64,000 nt of DNA. Origin: UBA2287 sp964479665. Lineage in GTDB: Bacteria > Bacteroidota > Bacteroidia > Bacteroidales > Tenuifilaceae. Below, one piece after another: positions 45,002-53,746 of this stretch. Positions within the stretch are counted from its first letter, which is position 1. The number at the start of each line of letters is the position of its first letter. Below the pieces are notes generated by a model that saw only the letters and a list, made by a program, of their open reading frames with translations, did no database searches and had not been told where the DNA came from. Where the stretch lies: assembly GCA_964479665.1 (NCBI GenBank), contig CAYZNN010000004.1:1-64000 (forward strand), given 5' to 3'. Made by a program: the position numbers and the translations under genes.

Positions 45002-46318
45002 ATGGGCCAATTAAGGACTCTCTATATACAATTTGCACTCCTAATTACCTACACCGTCTGTTACTGTGCTAACAATGCATTGGGCACTGAAAATGTTCAA
45101 CAAAGCGAAAAAAATACTTCTGAGTTTATAAACACAACTAGCGTTAAAAGTGTAAAGTTGCACAGGCTGGGTTGGGAATTAAGCGACCCAGTAATGCAAT
45201 TGAATAGCCCCGACAAACTTCTTCTAAGTTTCGATGACATTAGCGAAAATGCGAGAAAATTCTCTTATACAATAACCCATTGCGACGCAAACTGGAATGA
45301 AAGTAACCTTATTTTACAAGATTACATGGATGGGTTTGAAGTGAACGAGATTAAAGATTACACCTTTTCAATTGGTACTATTTTAAACTATACACACTAT
45401 AGGCTTGAGCTACCAAATGCCGATGTTGCTTTTAGAATATCTGGAAACTATTTAATTAGAATTTTTAGTAGTTACGATCCAACAAACATAGTGCTTTCGA
45501 AGCGTTTTGCAATTTATGAACCTATTGCTGATATCATGGCTACAATCCGCCAACCTTCAGCGGGAGACTATAGATACACGGGGCAACATATAAATATTAC
45601 TATAAGTACTGGCGCATTGCGCATTTCGAACCCAACCAACGAGGTTAAGATGGTTGTTTGTAAAAATTATCCTTTTCAGAACTGCCAGGGGGATCAAAAA
45701 CCTCATATTATTCGGAACGATGAATTGGAATACTCAAATACGGACAAGTACATTTTTGAAGGGGGAAATGAGTTCCGCCAGTTCGATATTCGAAACTTAC
45801 GCTATCAGGGTCAGGGTATTAAAGCAATCGATTATTTTGCTGGCATGTTTCATGTATTGCTTCGCACCGATGAATCGAGGCGAAAACTAAAATATTCGTC
45901 CTATTCTGATTTGAATGGAAAGTTTGCCGTTGCTCGGGAGCACTCTCAAACGCACCACTTAGAGGCCGATTACTGCTGGGTATACTTTACCTTTACTCCC
46001 CCAAAGCCCATTGATGAAGGTTGGGATATTTACCTATTTGGAGAGCTTACCAACTGGCAATTGAGCCCAAGCAATAAACTTAGTTTCAACAGTCAGGATG
46101 ATATTTACGACATTGCGCTGCTTTTAAAGCAGGGCACCTACAATTACTCCTTCATTTTGGCCAATAGCACTACAGGTGAGGTTGATGCAGAAATATTTGA
46201 AGGCAGCCATTTGGGTACAGAGAATACGTATATTGTTTTTTTCTACTACAAGCCCTTAGGTTCAAAATTCGATAGGCTGGTTGGATTTACCCGAGTTAAC
46301 AGCCGGAATCCCATTTAA
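45002..46318 (+). CDS. T9SS plug protein (DUF5103 family)
   Basis: About 438 residues from MGQLRTLYIQFALL, chosen because it places a signal-type helix at the N-terminus. The sequence follows the DUF5103 family closely: SVKLHRLGWELSDPVMQL, LLLSFDDI, YTITHCDANW, DYMDGFEVNEIKDYTFS and WDIYLFGELTNW (early-set beta domain). DUF5103 proteins include the plug that seals the SprA translocon of the type IX secretion system. Divergent from nqrA, and overlaps the end of the convergent HD gene by 4 nt. Confidence 0.9.
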   Translation: MGQLRTLYIQFALLITYTVCYCANNALGTENVQQSEKNTSEFINTTSVKSVKLHRLGWELSDPVMQLNSPDKLLLSFDDISENARKFSYTITHCDANWNESNLILQDYMDGFEVNEIKDYTFSIGTILNYTHYRLELPNADVAFRISGNYLIRIFSSYDPTNIVLSKRFAIYEPIADIMATIRQPSAGDYRYTGQHINITISTGALRISNPTNEVKMVVCKNYPFQNCQGDQKPHIIRNDELEYSNTDKYIFEGGNEFRQFDIRNLRYQGQGIKAIDYFAGMFHVLLRTDESRRKLKYSSYSDLNGKFAVAREHSQTHHLEADYCWVYFTFTPPKPIDEGWDIYLFGELTNWQLSPSNKLSFNSQDDIYDIALLLKQGTYNYSFILANSTTGEVDAEIFEGSHLGTENTYIVFFYYKPLGSKFDRLVGFTRVNSRNPI

Positions 46319-46872
46319 AATCCTATTTCATTGGCTATAGGCACAAGCGCATCGATGGAAAGTTGGGCAAACTCATCAATTGACATGCCAAACCGCTCGC
46401 ATTCCATAATGGTTTCGCGGTTTACCGAAGCCGCAAAGGCTTTCTCTTTTATTCGTTTCACCACCGATTTGGTCTTTACGCTGGCTATGCGCCTATCGGG
46501 GTATACAAGAGCGGTTGCAAAAATGAGTCCTGTTATGGTTTCACCTGCTGCAAGCGCATGCTGAAAGCGCGTGGTCCGTTCCATACCCGTTGCACACTCG
46601 TTATGCATCCGAATTGCGTCCACCGCTTCGGGTGCAAATTCTTCGTTGGCTAACAATTCGGCCCCCTTGAGGGCATGCAATTTGGGATCGGATGCCGTTT
46701 CCTCCACATCTACATCGTGCATAAGACCGGTTAAGCCCCATACCTCTTCGTTTTCACCAAATTTTCGAGCTAGTGCTCGCATTACTGCCTCAGAAGCAAG
46801 ACAGTGAGCTATCATTTTGGGATTGCTAACTTTACTTTGAAGTAACTTGAAGTAATGGTCTCTCGATTTCAT
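46315..46872 (-). CDS. HD-domain protein (HDIG type)
   Basis: 185 residues. An HD hydrolase-type domain with LMHDVD (His-Asp), HNEC downstream and LHALKGAELL, consistent with a small cytoplasmic metal-dependent phosphohydrolase. Substrate unknown. Monocistronic on the minus strand. Confidence 0.88.
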   Translation of the reverse strand: MKSRDHYFKLLQSKVSNPKMIAHCLASEAVMRALARKFGENEEVWGLTGLMHDVDVEETASDPKLHALKGAELLANEEFAPEAVDAIRMHNECATGMERTTRFQHALAAGETITGLIFATALVYPDRRIASVKTKSVVKRIKEKAFAASVNRETIMECERFGMSIDEFAQLSIDALVPIANEIGF

Positions 46873-46934
46873 ACCTGCTTATTTTGTTCAACAAAAGTAA
46901 ATTTTTCTGCTCATATGCAATATTTATAAGCAGA

Positions 46935-46960
46935 AAGGCGCATTTAAATGAGTGCGCCTT
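46935..46960 (-). terminator. Stem-loop after the sigma/anti-sigma/adhesin operon
   Basis: AAGGCGCA and TGCGCCTT form a perfect 8-bp stem with a 10-nt loop, 23 nt after the stop at 46983. The minus-strand continuation TCTGCTTATAA has only a weak T-run. Confidence 0.5.
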
Positions 46961-46982
46961 CCCATATTTAACCTATAAAAAA

Positions 46983-48074
46983 CTAACGGAGACGGACATT
47001 TCCGTATTTTACATCCACAATAACATTCGATTTGGGATGGCTACTGCTTCCAACATTCCCCGAAACCTCCATGCTCGTATTGCCTTCAATTCGGCTTACC
47101 CTGTTTACCGAACCGTATGTAATACTTCCGTAGGCAGCTTTTCCTTGAAGAACGTACGATGCCTCATCGGGTATAATGGCAGTTATGCTTGAGTAACCTC
47201 CCTTGAACTGTATTAATTCGAAACTGCTATGAACATTGTTTATGCGAACATCGCCGTAACGTGAAGCTATGTCGAGTTTCTTCTCAAGCCTTTCGATCCG
47301 ATAGTTTGTATATCCACTTTCCCCTATTATATTAGCAATTCTTCCTAAGTTAAAGTTATCGTACTTTGAGTCGACCACTACTGAACTTGCCTGCTCAACA
47401 TTGAACTTTGAATATTTGCTGAGTACTGCAAGTGCTCTTGCCTTGTTTATGGTAACATTCGAGTATTTAACATCCAACTTAAACCAATCAACCTCATCGA
47501 TAGTAGCGTTGCCATAACCCAAGGTTAAACTACTAAGTGGCACATTATTTCCAAATAATATACGATTGGCTTTCAGGTTGCCATATTTAATATCGAGCCT
47601 GCAACGTCCTGTAATTTCATTTATAAAAACATCGCCAAATTTATTGGACAAATTCAGGTTCATTTGCTTGGGCATTTTAACCCTGTAATCGATTCGAATT
47701 TCTTTCGATGATGAACCCAAAATATTGCCACCAATAGAGTTCATAAGCTTATCATCGATACTTGTTATGGCCACTACTTGGGTGCCTTCCATTTCTATAG
47801 AAACTGAAATAGCCGAGAGCATACGTTCCGATTTTTCCCTGCTTGGGTGGTCTACAATAACCTCAACCTGTATTTGTATGCTTTGCTTGTCCCAGTTTTC
47901 AATGTTTACCTGGCCAAATCGATTCTCGATTCGTACGAGCGTAACTTCGTTTGAGGAAAATTCCTTCTGAAAAGTTTTATTCAACCTGTCGAAGGCAAAG
48001 CCCATGTAAGTATTGAAAACAAATATTGCTGGCAATAACACAAAGACAACAGATTGTAATTTAATGGCTTTCAT
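46983..48074 (-). CDS. DUF4097/adhesin-like repetitive beta protein
   Basis: 363 residues with an N-terminal hydrophobic segment (about 5-27). The rest is a regular beta-solenoid-like repeat: short strands recurring about every 20 residues with patterns such as NKFGDVFINEI, YGNLKANRI, YSNVTINKA, SRYGDVRINNV and KYGNVRLR, as in putative auto-transporter adhesin head or DUF4097 proteins. It is 1 nt downstream of the anti-sigma-like gene, so it is likely regulated with the sigma factor. Located in the periplasm or outer surface. Confidence 0.85.
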   Translation of the reverse strand: MKAIKLQSVVFVLLPAIFVFNTYMGFAFDRLNKTFQKEFSSNEVTLVRIENRFGQVNIENWDKQSIQIQVEVIVDHPSREKSERMLSAISVSIEMEGTQVVAITSIDDKLMNSIGGNILGSSSKEIRIDYRVKMPKQMNLNLSNKFGDVFINEITGRCRLDIKYGNLKANRILFGNNVPLSSLTLGYGNATIDEVDWFKLDVKYSNVTINKARALAVLSKYSKFNVEQASSVVVDSKYDNFNLGRIANIIGESGYTNYRIERLEKKLDIASRYGDVRINNVHSSFELIQFKGGYSSITAIIPDEASYVLQGKAAYGSITYGSVNRVSRIEGNTSMEVSGNVGSSSHPKSNVIVDVKYGNVRLR

Positions 48075-48075
48075 A

Positions 48076-48627
48076 TCATTTCGGTTTAAAGGCTTGAGTA
48101 CTGTTTTTTGCTTCGATAATCCGATTAATTAAATCATCGAGAACGCTTACTTGTGTTTGGTAAAACTGGGTTATAACGTATACTGCCCGCTCGTTTTCGG
48201 CAAGTTGTTGCAGGTCAACCTTCAGATTGAAGTAGCCCCGCTCTGTTTCGAGGAAAACCCTGCTGGCTTCCAACCTTAGAGGATGATCGCTATTGGGGAT
48301 AATGCTGTAAATAAGCTGCTTCTTTTGAATAAGCAACCGGTTGTAGTACTGTTCAATTCGGGTGGTTTCGTTTAGTTGCTCGCTATGAGCAATATTTTGA
48401 CCGCGAAGCGTTTGAACTATTTGATTGTAATTGAATAGTAAACTTAGGCTGGCAGTAAGAACAAAACCAGCAATGGAGGCTGCTGCGGCTACCATCATTA
48501 AGTTAATTCGAGGTCGCGGTTTTAGTGCCAGCAACTTTTGGCGGAAACGATCCTCGTGCCCTTTTGGGGGCTCGTACAAATCGAACTGATCGTTTCGGTT
48601 AGTTATATAGTATTCAAGTTTGTTCAT
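48076..48627 (-). CDS. Probable anti-sigma factor (membrane)
   Basis: 183 residues: N-terminal cytoplasmic part (about 1-40), one membrane helix (about 43-65) and a periplasmic part that is largely helical or coiled coil. It overlaps the preceding ECF sigma gene by 14 nt. No zinc-binding anti-sigma motif is visible, so the call rests on topology and position. Confidence 0.7.
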   Translation of the reverse strand: MNKLEYYITNRNDQFDLYEPPKGHEDRFRQKLLALKPRPRINLMMVAAAASIAGFVLTASLSLLFNYNQIVQTLRGQNIAHSEQLNETTRIEQYYNRLLIQKKQLIYSIIPNSDHPLRLEASRVFLETERGYFNLKVDLQQLAENERAVYVITQFYQTQVSVLDDLINRIIEAKNSTQAFKPK

Positions 48628-49180
48628 ATTTCTGAGTGTTACGTTTCAAAATTTCAATTAGTTTCTGTTTGGCCCTAGCCAATTGTGAGCGCGAAGTTGA
48701 GGGGTTTATCCCGAGCATTGTTCCCACTTCGTCGTGGTTATACCCCTCAACAAGTACCAAACTGAGAATTACCCGGTATCCCTGTGGAAGCTGCGCTATG
48801 GCTTTCATCACTTGCTCAACCGTTTCGGGCTCAAAATCGCTATCGTGAGCGTCAACTTCGCTAAGCCCATAGGCAGTGTCAATCGGGGTCAGGTTCAACT
48901 TCTTTTTCTTCAGAAAATCGAGCGATCCATTAATTACTATCCGTTTCAACCACGAGCCAAAGCTCACTTCGTTGCGGTAGGTGCCAATTTTATCGAAAGC
49001 TTTAAAGAACGATTCTTGCATAATATCCTCGGCTTCAATGGGGTTTCCAACAATTCGCAGGCATGTATTGTACATGGCCATGTAGTAAAGTTTATACATT
49101 TCGAACTGCGATTTGCTATCGCCCCGTTTGCATCCATCGATGAGATGCTGATGTATATTTTGAGACCTAGTGCTTGTCAT
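48614..49180 (-). CDS. ECF-type RNA polymerase sigma factor
   Basis: About 188 residues (Met at 49180 chosen; 49195 possible). Region 2: YYMAMYNTCLRIVGNPIEAEDIMQ and FGSWLKRIVINGSLDF. Region 4: LPQGYRVILSLVLVEGYNHDEVGTMLG and STSRSQLARAKQKL, an HTH. First gene of a three-gene unit with a membrane anti-sigma-like protein and an adhesin-like protein, so the unit looks like a cell-envelope response. Confidence 0.93.
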   Translation of the reverse strand: MTSTRSQNIHQHLIDGCKRGDSKSQFEMYKLYYMAMYNTCLRIVGNPIEAEDIMQESFFKAFDKIGTYRNEVSFGSWLKRIVINGSLDFLKKKKLNLTPIDTAYGLSEVDAHDSDFEPETVEQVMKAIAQLPQGYRVILSLVLVEGYNHDEVGTMLGINPSTSRSQLARAKQKLIEILKRNTQKYEQT

Positions 49181-49236
49181 TCGAATACAATCCAATGACG
49201 AAGATAGTTAAGGGTGTGCTGCATGGGAAAAAATAA

Positions 49237-52137
49237 TTATTCATCAGTGGGTCTTCGTTTCATAAACCTATCGAGTTTATCGAAGAGTTCCCTGTGGTTA
49301 ATCGGTTTTACAATGTATTCATCGCAGCCTGCAGCTACAGCTTTCTGCTTGTCTTCTGTAAAAGCATATGCTGTTTGGGCAACAATAGGAATGTTGGGGT
49401 TTATTTGCCTTATCTCCATAGTGGCAGCGTAACCGTTCATGACAGGCATTTTAATATCCATAAGTATTGCGTCGATGGTTTTAATATTGTAAACCAAATC
49501 GACTGCCTGAGCCCCATCCTTTGCCCAAAGAAGGTTGACTCCGGTAGGTTCAAGAATTTCTCTCAGATGCATGTAATTCACTTCCTCATCCTCTGCTACC
49601 AGAAGTACCAGATTTTTCCAATCGGGAAAAGGTTTCTCAGGAACTACCCCTTCGGTTATATCTTCATCGGCCAGGCCCTCTTTTACGATTGAAAAAGGTA
49701 ATGTGAAGAAAAATTTGGCTCCTTTCCCCAATGACGATTCGACCCAAATGTTGCCACCGAGCAATTCAATGATTCCTTTACTGATAGACAACCCTAAACC
49801 GGTACCCCCTTTTGCCCGCGCATCGTCGCGTTCAACCTGCCTGAAGTGATCGAAAATGAGCTCTTGCTTGCTGCTATCGATACCAATTCCCGAATCGAAA
49901 ACAAAAAATTTAATGGCAGTATCGTCAAGAATATAACCAAATTCAACGAAACCTTTCTCGGTGAATTTTAAAGCATTATCAATCAAATTGGTTAAAACCT
50001 GCTCAATTCGGCCAATATCGCTGTGAATTTTCACATTATTAGAACGCTTGGGAAGCGTTAGCTTAATATCGAGGTTTTCGCGCTGCTGGAAGAGCTTTTC
50101 CTTTTCGTAGAAATTTTTCAGCTGCTTTAGCAAGTCATTCACTTTAAAAAGCGAGTACGAAAGTGTAAGTTGACCAGCCTCTACCTTTGAAGCGTCAATG
50201 ATGTCGTTTATTAGTTTAACGAGGGTGTTCCCTTTGGCATGAATAATACCTATATACTCATTCTTTTTTTCGGGAGTTAAATCGGGAATGCTGAGCAATT
50301 GAGAGAAACCTAGTATTGCGTTCATGGGGGTACGAATCTCGTGGCTCATATTGGCCAAAAAGGCCGATTTGAGCCTGTCCGACTCTTCGGCCTTCTCTTT
50401 TGATGTTAATAGCTGCTCCTCAACCAGTCGCCTATCCTGCGCCATGGCTGCCTGGTGTATTAGCCCTTCAATTAGCGAAAAGTCGGGTTCGGGGTTGGAA
50501 TGGGTAGCAAAAAGCACGAGACCTCCCAGCACTTTCCCATCTTTTTGCAGGCCCATGGTATGTATTCCATCGAGCGCTATGAGGCGCTCAATTCGTCGGG
50601 CCGATGCAGCAGACACAATTCCACCTGAGAACTCGTATAAACTTCTGCTAATTAGCATAACCTTCCCTCGCCTGAATGCGCTTAGCATTTCGGGAGTAAT
50701 GTGAAGCCTTCTGCCTACCGGATTCCAACTCAAAATGGTTATGATACGCTCCCATACCTTGGCATTAATTCCATAAAAGCCCTCGATGGTAAAGAATTCC
50801 TCAACATTATCGAGTGAAAGCAGCATGAAGATTTCGTTATGAGCATGCTTTTCGAGTTGAGTACCTAAGTAGTGAAAAATATTTTCGGAACTGGGCATAC
50901 CTACAAACCCGGTTGCCGTTTCGGCAAGGGCCTCGAGTTTGCGCCTATAGGCTTGCTGAATCTGTTCTGTTTTTTTCCGATGGGTTATATCGTAGCCTAT
51001 TGCAACTGAATGCCAACCTTCAACCTTGACATACTGGCTAAACACTGACCATACAATGTCGAGCTTTTCTCCTTTTTTAGTAGCAAGCGGCTGCTCCCAC
51101 GATGAAAGTGAGATGCTCATATCCTTCATGTAGTTCCGAATCTTGCGTCGCAATTCGGTTTCGGGGAAGAGCAATTTGAACGCATCCTTATTGTTAAGCA
51201 GTTCGCTCTGCTTGAATCCGGTTAGCTGCTCGCAGGTACGGTTCCAAAACACCAAATTTCCATTCTGATCGGTGGCAAAAACCAAAGCGGGCATATTGGT
51301 AACAAGCGCCATAAGGTTATCCTTATCCTCACTCAGTTTCTTCTCGTAAGCTTTATGAACCGATACATCCTGCACAATACCTTGCCAAAAAAGTAAATGT
51401 CCCTTAGCGCTTATAACAGGTTCGGCAATGAATAGCAAGAATTTCTCTTGCCCATCGGGGCATTTGTAATACACCTCAAAAATTTTCTTCTCTAAATCAT
51501 CGGAAATTCGGCTCCAATTGAGCATGGAGTTGAAAATTGCCGCATCGGATTTCTTAAGCCCTGAAAAAATACTTCTCAATGAAGGATCTACTGCACCCTT
51601 TTTAAATCCGAAAATTCGAAAGGTTTGTGCGCTCCAATAGTTGTTTGCAACATCGGGAGCTTCTTGCCAACTGCCAATTTTGGCTATTTCCTGGGCTCTT
51701 TTTAACCGGCGTTCGCTCTGTAGCAGTTCCTCCTGTGTTTTAACCTGCTGGCCTATATCGGAAAGGGTACCAACAATACAAAGCCCGCCCGTATCAGCCA
51801 TTTCAATAATAGCTGCGCGCCCGGAAAAGAGTTTGTAAAGTCCGCTGCTATCTTTAAGTTTGAATTCTTCCTCAATAATTTGGGTTCGCTTGGATAACAA
51901 GTCGTCAATCATCCCCTTAACTTTTTTCAAATCGTTAGGATGGATAATACCCTCTAGGGCTGCCGATGAGGGAGTAAACTCATTGGGCTGGTAGCCAATT
52001 TTCTGAAACAGTTTGTCGCTAAATACAATCTTTTTTGCAGCCGGATCCCATGTAAAATAGGCATCGCCGAGCAATTCGAGGGTTTGATCAAGAATATCGT
52101 TTGGTTTCTGAAAAGAATCTGTTTCGCTCATTGGCAT
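49237..52137 (-). CDS. Hybrid sensor histidine kinase with PAS domains, GAF-like region and receiver
   Basis: 966 residues, no clear membrane segment, so probably cytoplasmic. At least three PAS domains in the first ~400 residues (LLGDAYFTWDPAAKKIVFSD; IFGFKKGAVDPSL; ATDQNGNLVFWNRTCEQLTGF), a GAF-like region (about 410-570), HisKA with NMSHEIRTPMNAILGF, HATPase with GTGLGLSISKGIIELLGG and an N box LIDNALKFTEKG, and a C-terminal receiver with LVAEDEEVNY, DIKMPVMNG (phosphoacceptor Asp) and YIVKPI. Multi-input phosphorelay kinase; partner not in the window. Confidence 0.94.
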   Translation of the reverse strand: MPMSETDSFQKPNDILDQTLELLGDAYFTWDPAAKKIVFSDKLFQKIGYQPNEFTPSSAALEGIIHPNDLKKVKGMIDDLLSKRTQIIEEEFKLKDSSGLYKLFSGRAAIIEMADTGGLCIVGTLSDIGQQVKTQEELLQSERRLKRAQEIAKIGSWQEAPDVANNYWSAQTFRIFGFKKGAVDPSLRSIFSGLKKSDAAIFNSMLNWSRISDDLEKKIFEVYYKCPDGQEKFLLFIAEPVISAKGHLLFWQGIVQDVSVHKAYEKKLSEDKDNLMALVTNMPALVFATDQNGNLVFWNRTCEQLTGFKQSELLNNKDAFKLLFPETELRRKIRNYMKDMSISLSSWEQPLATKKGEKLDIVWSVFSQYVKVEGWHSVAIGYDITHRKKTEQIQQAYRRKLEALAETATGFVGMPSSENIFHYLGTQLEKHAHNEIFMLLSLDNVEEFFTIEGFYGINAKVWERIITILSWNPVGRRLHITPEMLSAFRRGKVMLISRSLYEFSGGIVSAASARRIERLIALDGIHTMGLQKDGKVLGGLVLFATHSNPEPDFSLIEGLIHQAAMAQDRRLVEEQLLTSKEKAEESDRLKSAFLANMSHEIRTPMNAILGFSQLLSIPDLTPEKKNEYIGIIHAKGNTLVKLINDIIDASKVEAGQLTLSYSLFKVNDLLKQLKNFYEKEKLFQQRENLDIKLTLPKRSNNVKIHSDIGRIEQVLTNLIDNALKFTEKGFVEFGYILDDTAIKFFVFDSGIGIDSSKQELIFDHFRQVERDDARAKGGTGLGLSISKGIIELLGGNIWVESSLGKGAKFFFTLPFSIVKEGLADEDITEGVVPEKPFPDWKNLVLLVAEDEEVNYMHLREILEPTGVNLLWAKDGAQAVDLVYNIKTIDAILMDIKMPVMNGYAATMEIRQINPNIPIVAQTAYAFTEDKQKAVAAGCDEYIVKPINHRELFDKLDRFMKRRPTDE

Positions 52138-52329
52138 TGGAATTATTTACGCTCAACTACTTCCGAATTACATTTCAAATTTCTGCATTTTGGAAATATA
52201 CAACAACATTGGCCCCCCTTTTATTTCGAATTGTTAAAAACTTTTCTGAAAATGTTAAGTTCTTTAGCATTATTGGCAAGTACAGTATCTAATGGATTAA
52301 TTTTCTTTGCATAAGTATTTAAACCACCT

Positions 52330-52536
52330 ATGAGCATAAATCACAGACCCGGATTCAATAGCGAAAAATTAAAACGAAGACACCGCAAGTCTATCCTTTT
52401 TAATGCCATGGAGATAGATGCTATTAATATGTACTGCAAAAGGTATCGAATACACAACCGATCGAAGTTCATAAGAGAGACTATCATTTCGAAAATCTTA
52501 CGAACCATTGAACAGGACCACCCAAAGTTGTTCTGA
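52330..52536 (+). CDS. Small ribbon-helix-helix-like protein
   Basis: 68 residues with many basic residues. From about residue 20 the chain reads RKSILFNAMEIDAINMYCKRYRI then NRSKFIRETIISKIL: one strand, one helix, turn and second helix, as in Arc/MetJ ribbon-helix-helix DNA-binding proteins. It is flanked by gaps of 190-210 nt on both sides, so it may be a solo regulator. Real coding is likely from the fold, but there is no operon support. Confidence 0.55.
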   Translation: MSINHRPGFNSEKLKRRHRKSILFNAMEIDAINMYCKRYRIHNRSKFIRETIISKILRTIEQDHPKLF

Positions 52537-52718
52537 CAACTTTTTTCCCTTAAAAAACTAAATATTTAAGGTATTTTAGGCTACTATAAGGTTGTATTGA
52601 ATATACTTTTCCTATAAAAATTTAAAGTAAAGTTTATAGTTCCCGGTTTTGCAACCAAAACGACAATTCGTTTAAAAATTTGTTTTCCAATTTATTCACC
52701 CAACCATAACAAATGGGC

Positions 52719-52726
52719 TATATTTG
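52719..52726 (+). promoter_or_regulatory. Candidate -7 box of the transglycosylase/uvrA operon
   Basis: TATATTTG matches TAnnTTTG, about 34 nt upstream of the ATG at 52760. No -33 at the right spacing. Confidence 0.4.
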
Positions 52727-52759
52727 CAGTTTTATTCATAATACCAATTGCAATACAAA

Positions 52760-53734
52760 ATGAGAAGAACTAGCTTAAAGGGTGTGCGCCCCGTTGCTGT
52801 ATATATGTTTTCGCTTTTTCTAATAATTATAGGTTTCTTTGTTGCCATGTTTCCATGGCAACATGGCTGTTCAGGTGCATCCATTGGTAAAAGACAGATA
52901 CCCGATAGTTTACGCATACTTAATGCAGTTTACCAAGTACCCATTCCTGCAAAACTTACTTTTGCCGGCGAAGAAGTGCCCTTGCACTTCTTCGATGTAA
53001 GAGAAAGCCTCGATAGGGAACTGCAAGTGAATACTTACTGGCATTCACAAACTGTTTTGCTTTTGAAAAGAGCCAACAGGTTCTTTCCCATTATTGAACC
53101 TATTCTTCGCGAAATGGGTATCCCCGACGATTTCAAGTATCTGGCCGTAGCTGAAAGTTCCCTTACGCAATCGGTTTCTCCCGCCAAGGCTGTAGGTTTT
53201 TGGCAAATCCTTGAGGGTACAGGCCGCGAACTAAAACTTGAAATTTCTAAAGAGGTAGATGAAAGGTACCATATTGAGAAATCGACCTATGCTGCCTGTG
53301 CATTTCTTCACAAAAGTTTCGCTCAGTATGGTAATTGGACCTTAGCTGCTGCTTCTTATAACTTCGGACGCAATGGCATAAATCGCCAAATGGACCGACA
53401 ACTTAACAATAACTACTACGATATGGTTTTGGGCGAAGAGACTGAGCGATACGTTTTTCGAATATTGGCGCTTAAAACCATATTCGAAAATCCCAGAGCC
53501 TACGGTTTTTTCCTCGAAAAGGATGATTTGTATCCACCCATCGATTTTTTTCAGGTAAAGGTAGACACCACCATTACGAGTATTGGCAAATTTGCCGAGA
53601 AACACGGAACCAGCTATAAAATGATAAAGCAACTCAACCCTTGGCTCAGAGAGAATTACCTTCCTGCCCGGGCTGGCAAAACCTACTTCATAAAAATCCC
53701 AACCCAAGGCTTTAGAGAAGGGGTTTACCAATAG
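52760..53734 (+). CDS. Membrane-anchored lytic transglycosylase (MltD-like)
   Basis: About 324 residues from MRRTSLKGV. An N-terminal helix (about 8-30) anchors or exports it. The SLT domain (about 100-250) has the catalytic Glu in LAVAESSLTQSVSPAKAVGFWQ, then YNFGRNGINR and LKTIFENPRAYGF. A LysM-like segment (about 270-320) follows. It should cleave peptidoglycan glycan chains. The uvrA start is 12 nt downstream. Confidence 0.9.
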   Translation: MRRTSLKGVRPVAVYMFSLFLIIIGFFVAMFPWQHGCSGASIGKRQIPDSLRILNAVYQVPIPAKLTFAGEEVPLHFFDVRESLDRELQVNTYWHSQTVLLLKRANRFFPIIEPILREMGIPDDFKYLAVAESSLTQSVSPAKAVGFWQILEGTGRELKLEISKEVDERYHIEKSTYAACAFLHKSFAQYGNWTLAAASYNFGRNGINRQMDRQLNNNYYDMVLGEETERYVFRILALKTIFENPRAYGFFLEKDDLYPPIDFFQVKVDTTITSIGKFAEKHGTSYKMIKQLNPWLRENYLPARAGKTYFIKIPTQGFREGVYQ

Positions 53735-53746
53735 TTTTTTTATAAC

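Noticed and set aside
49294..49692. Plus-strand open frame of 132 codons inside the hybrid kinase
   Set aside because: It lies opposite the receiver domain with intact motifs; a shadow frame.
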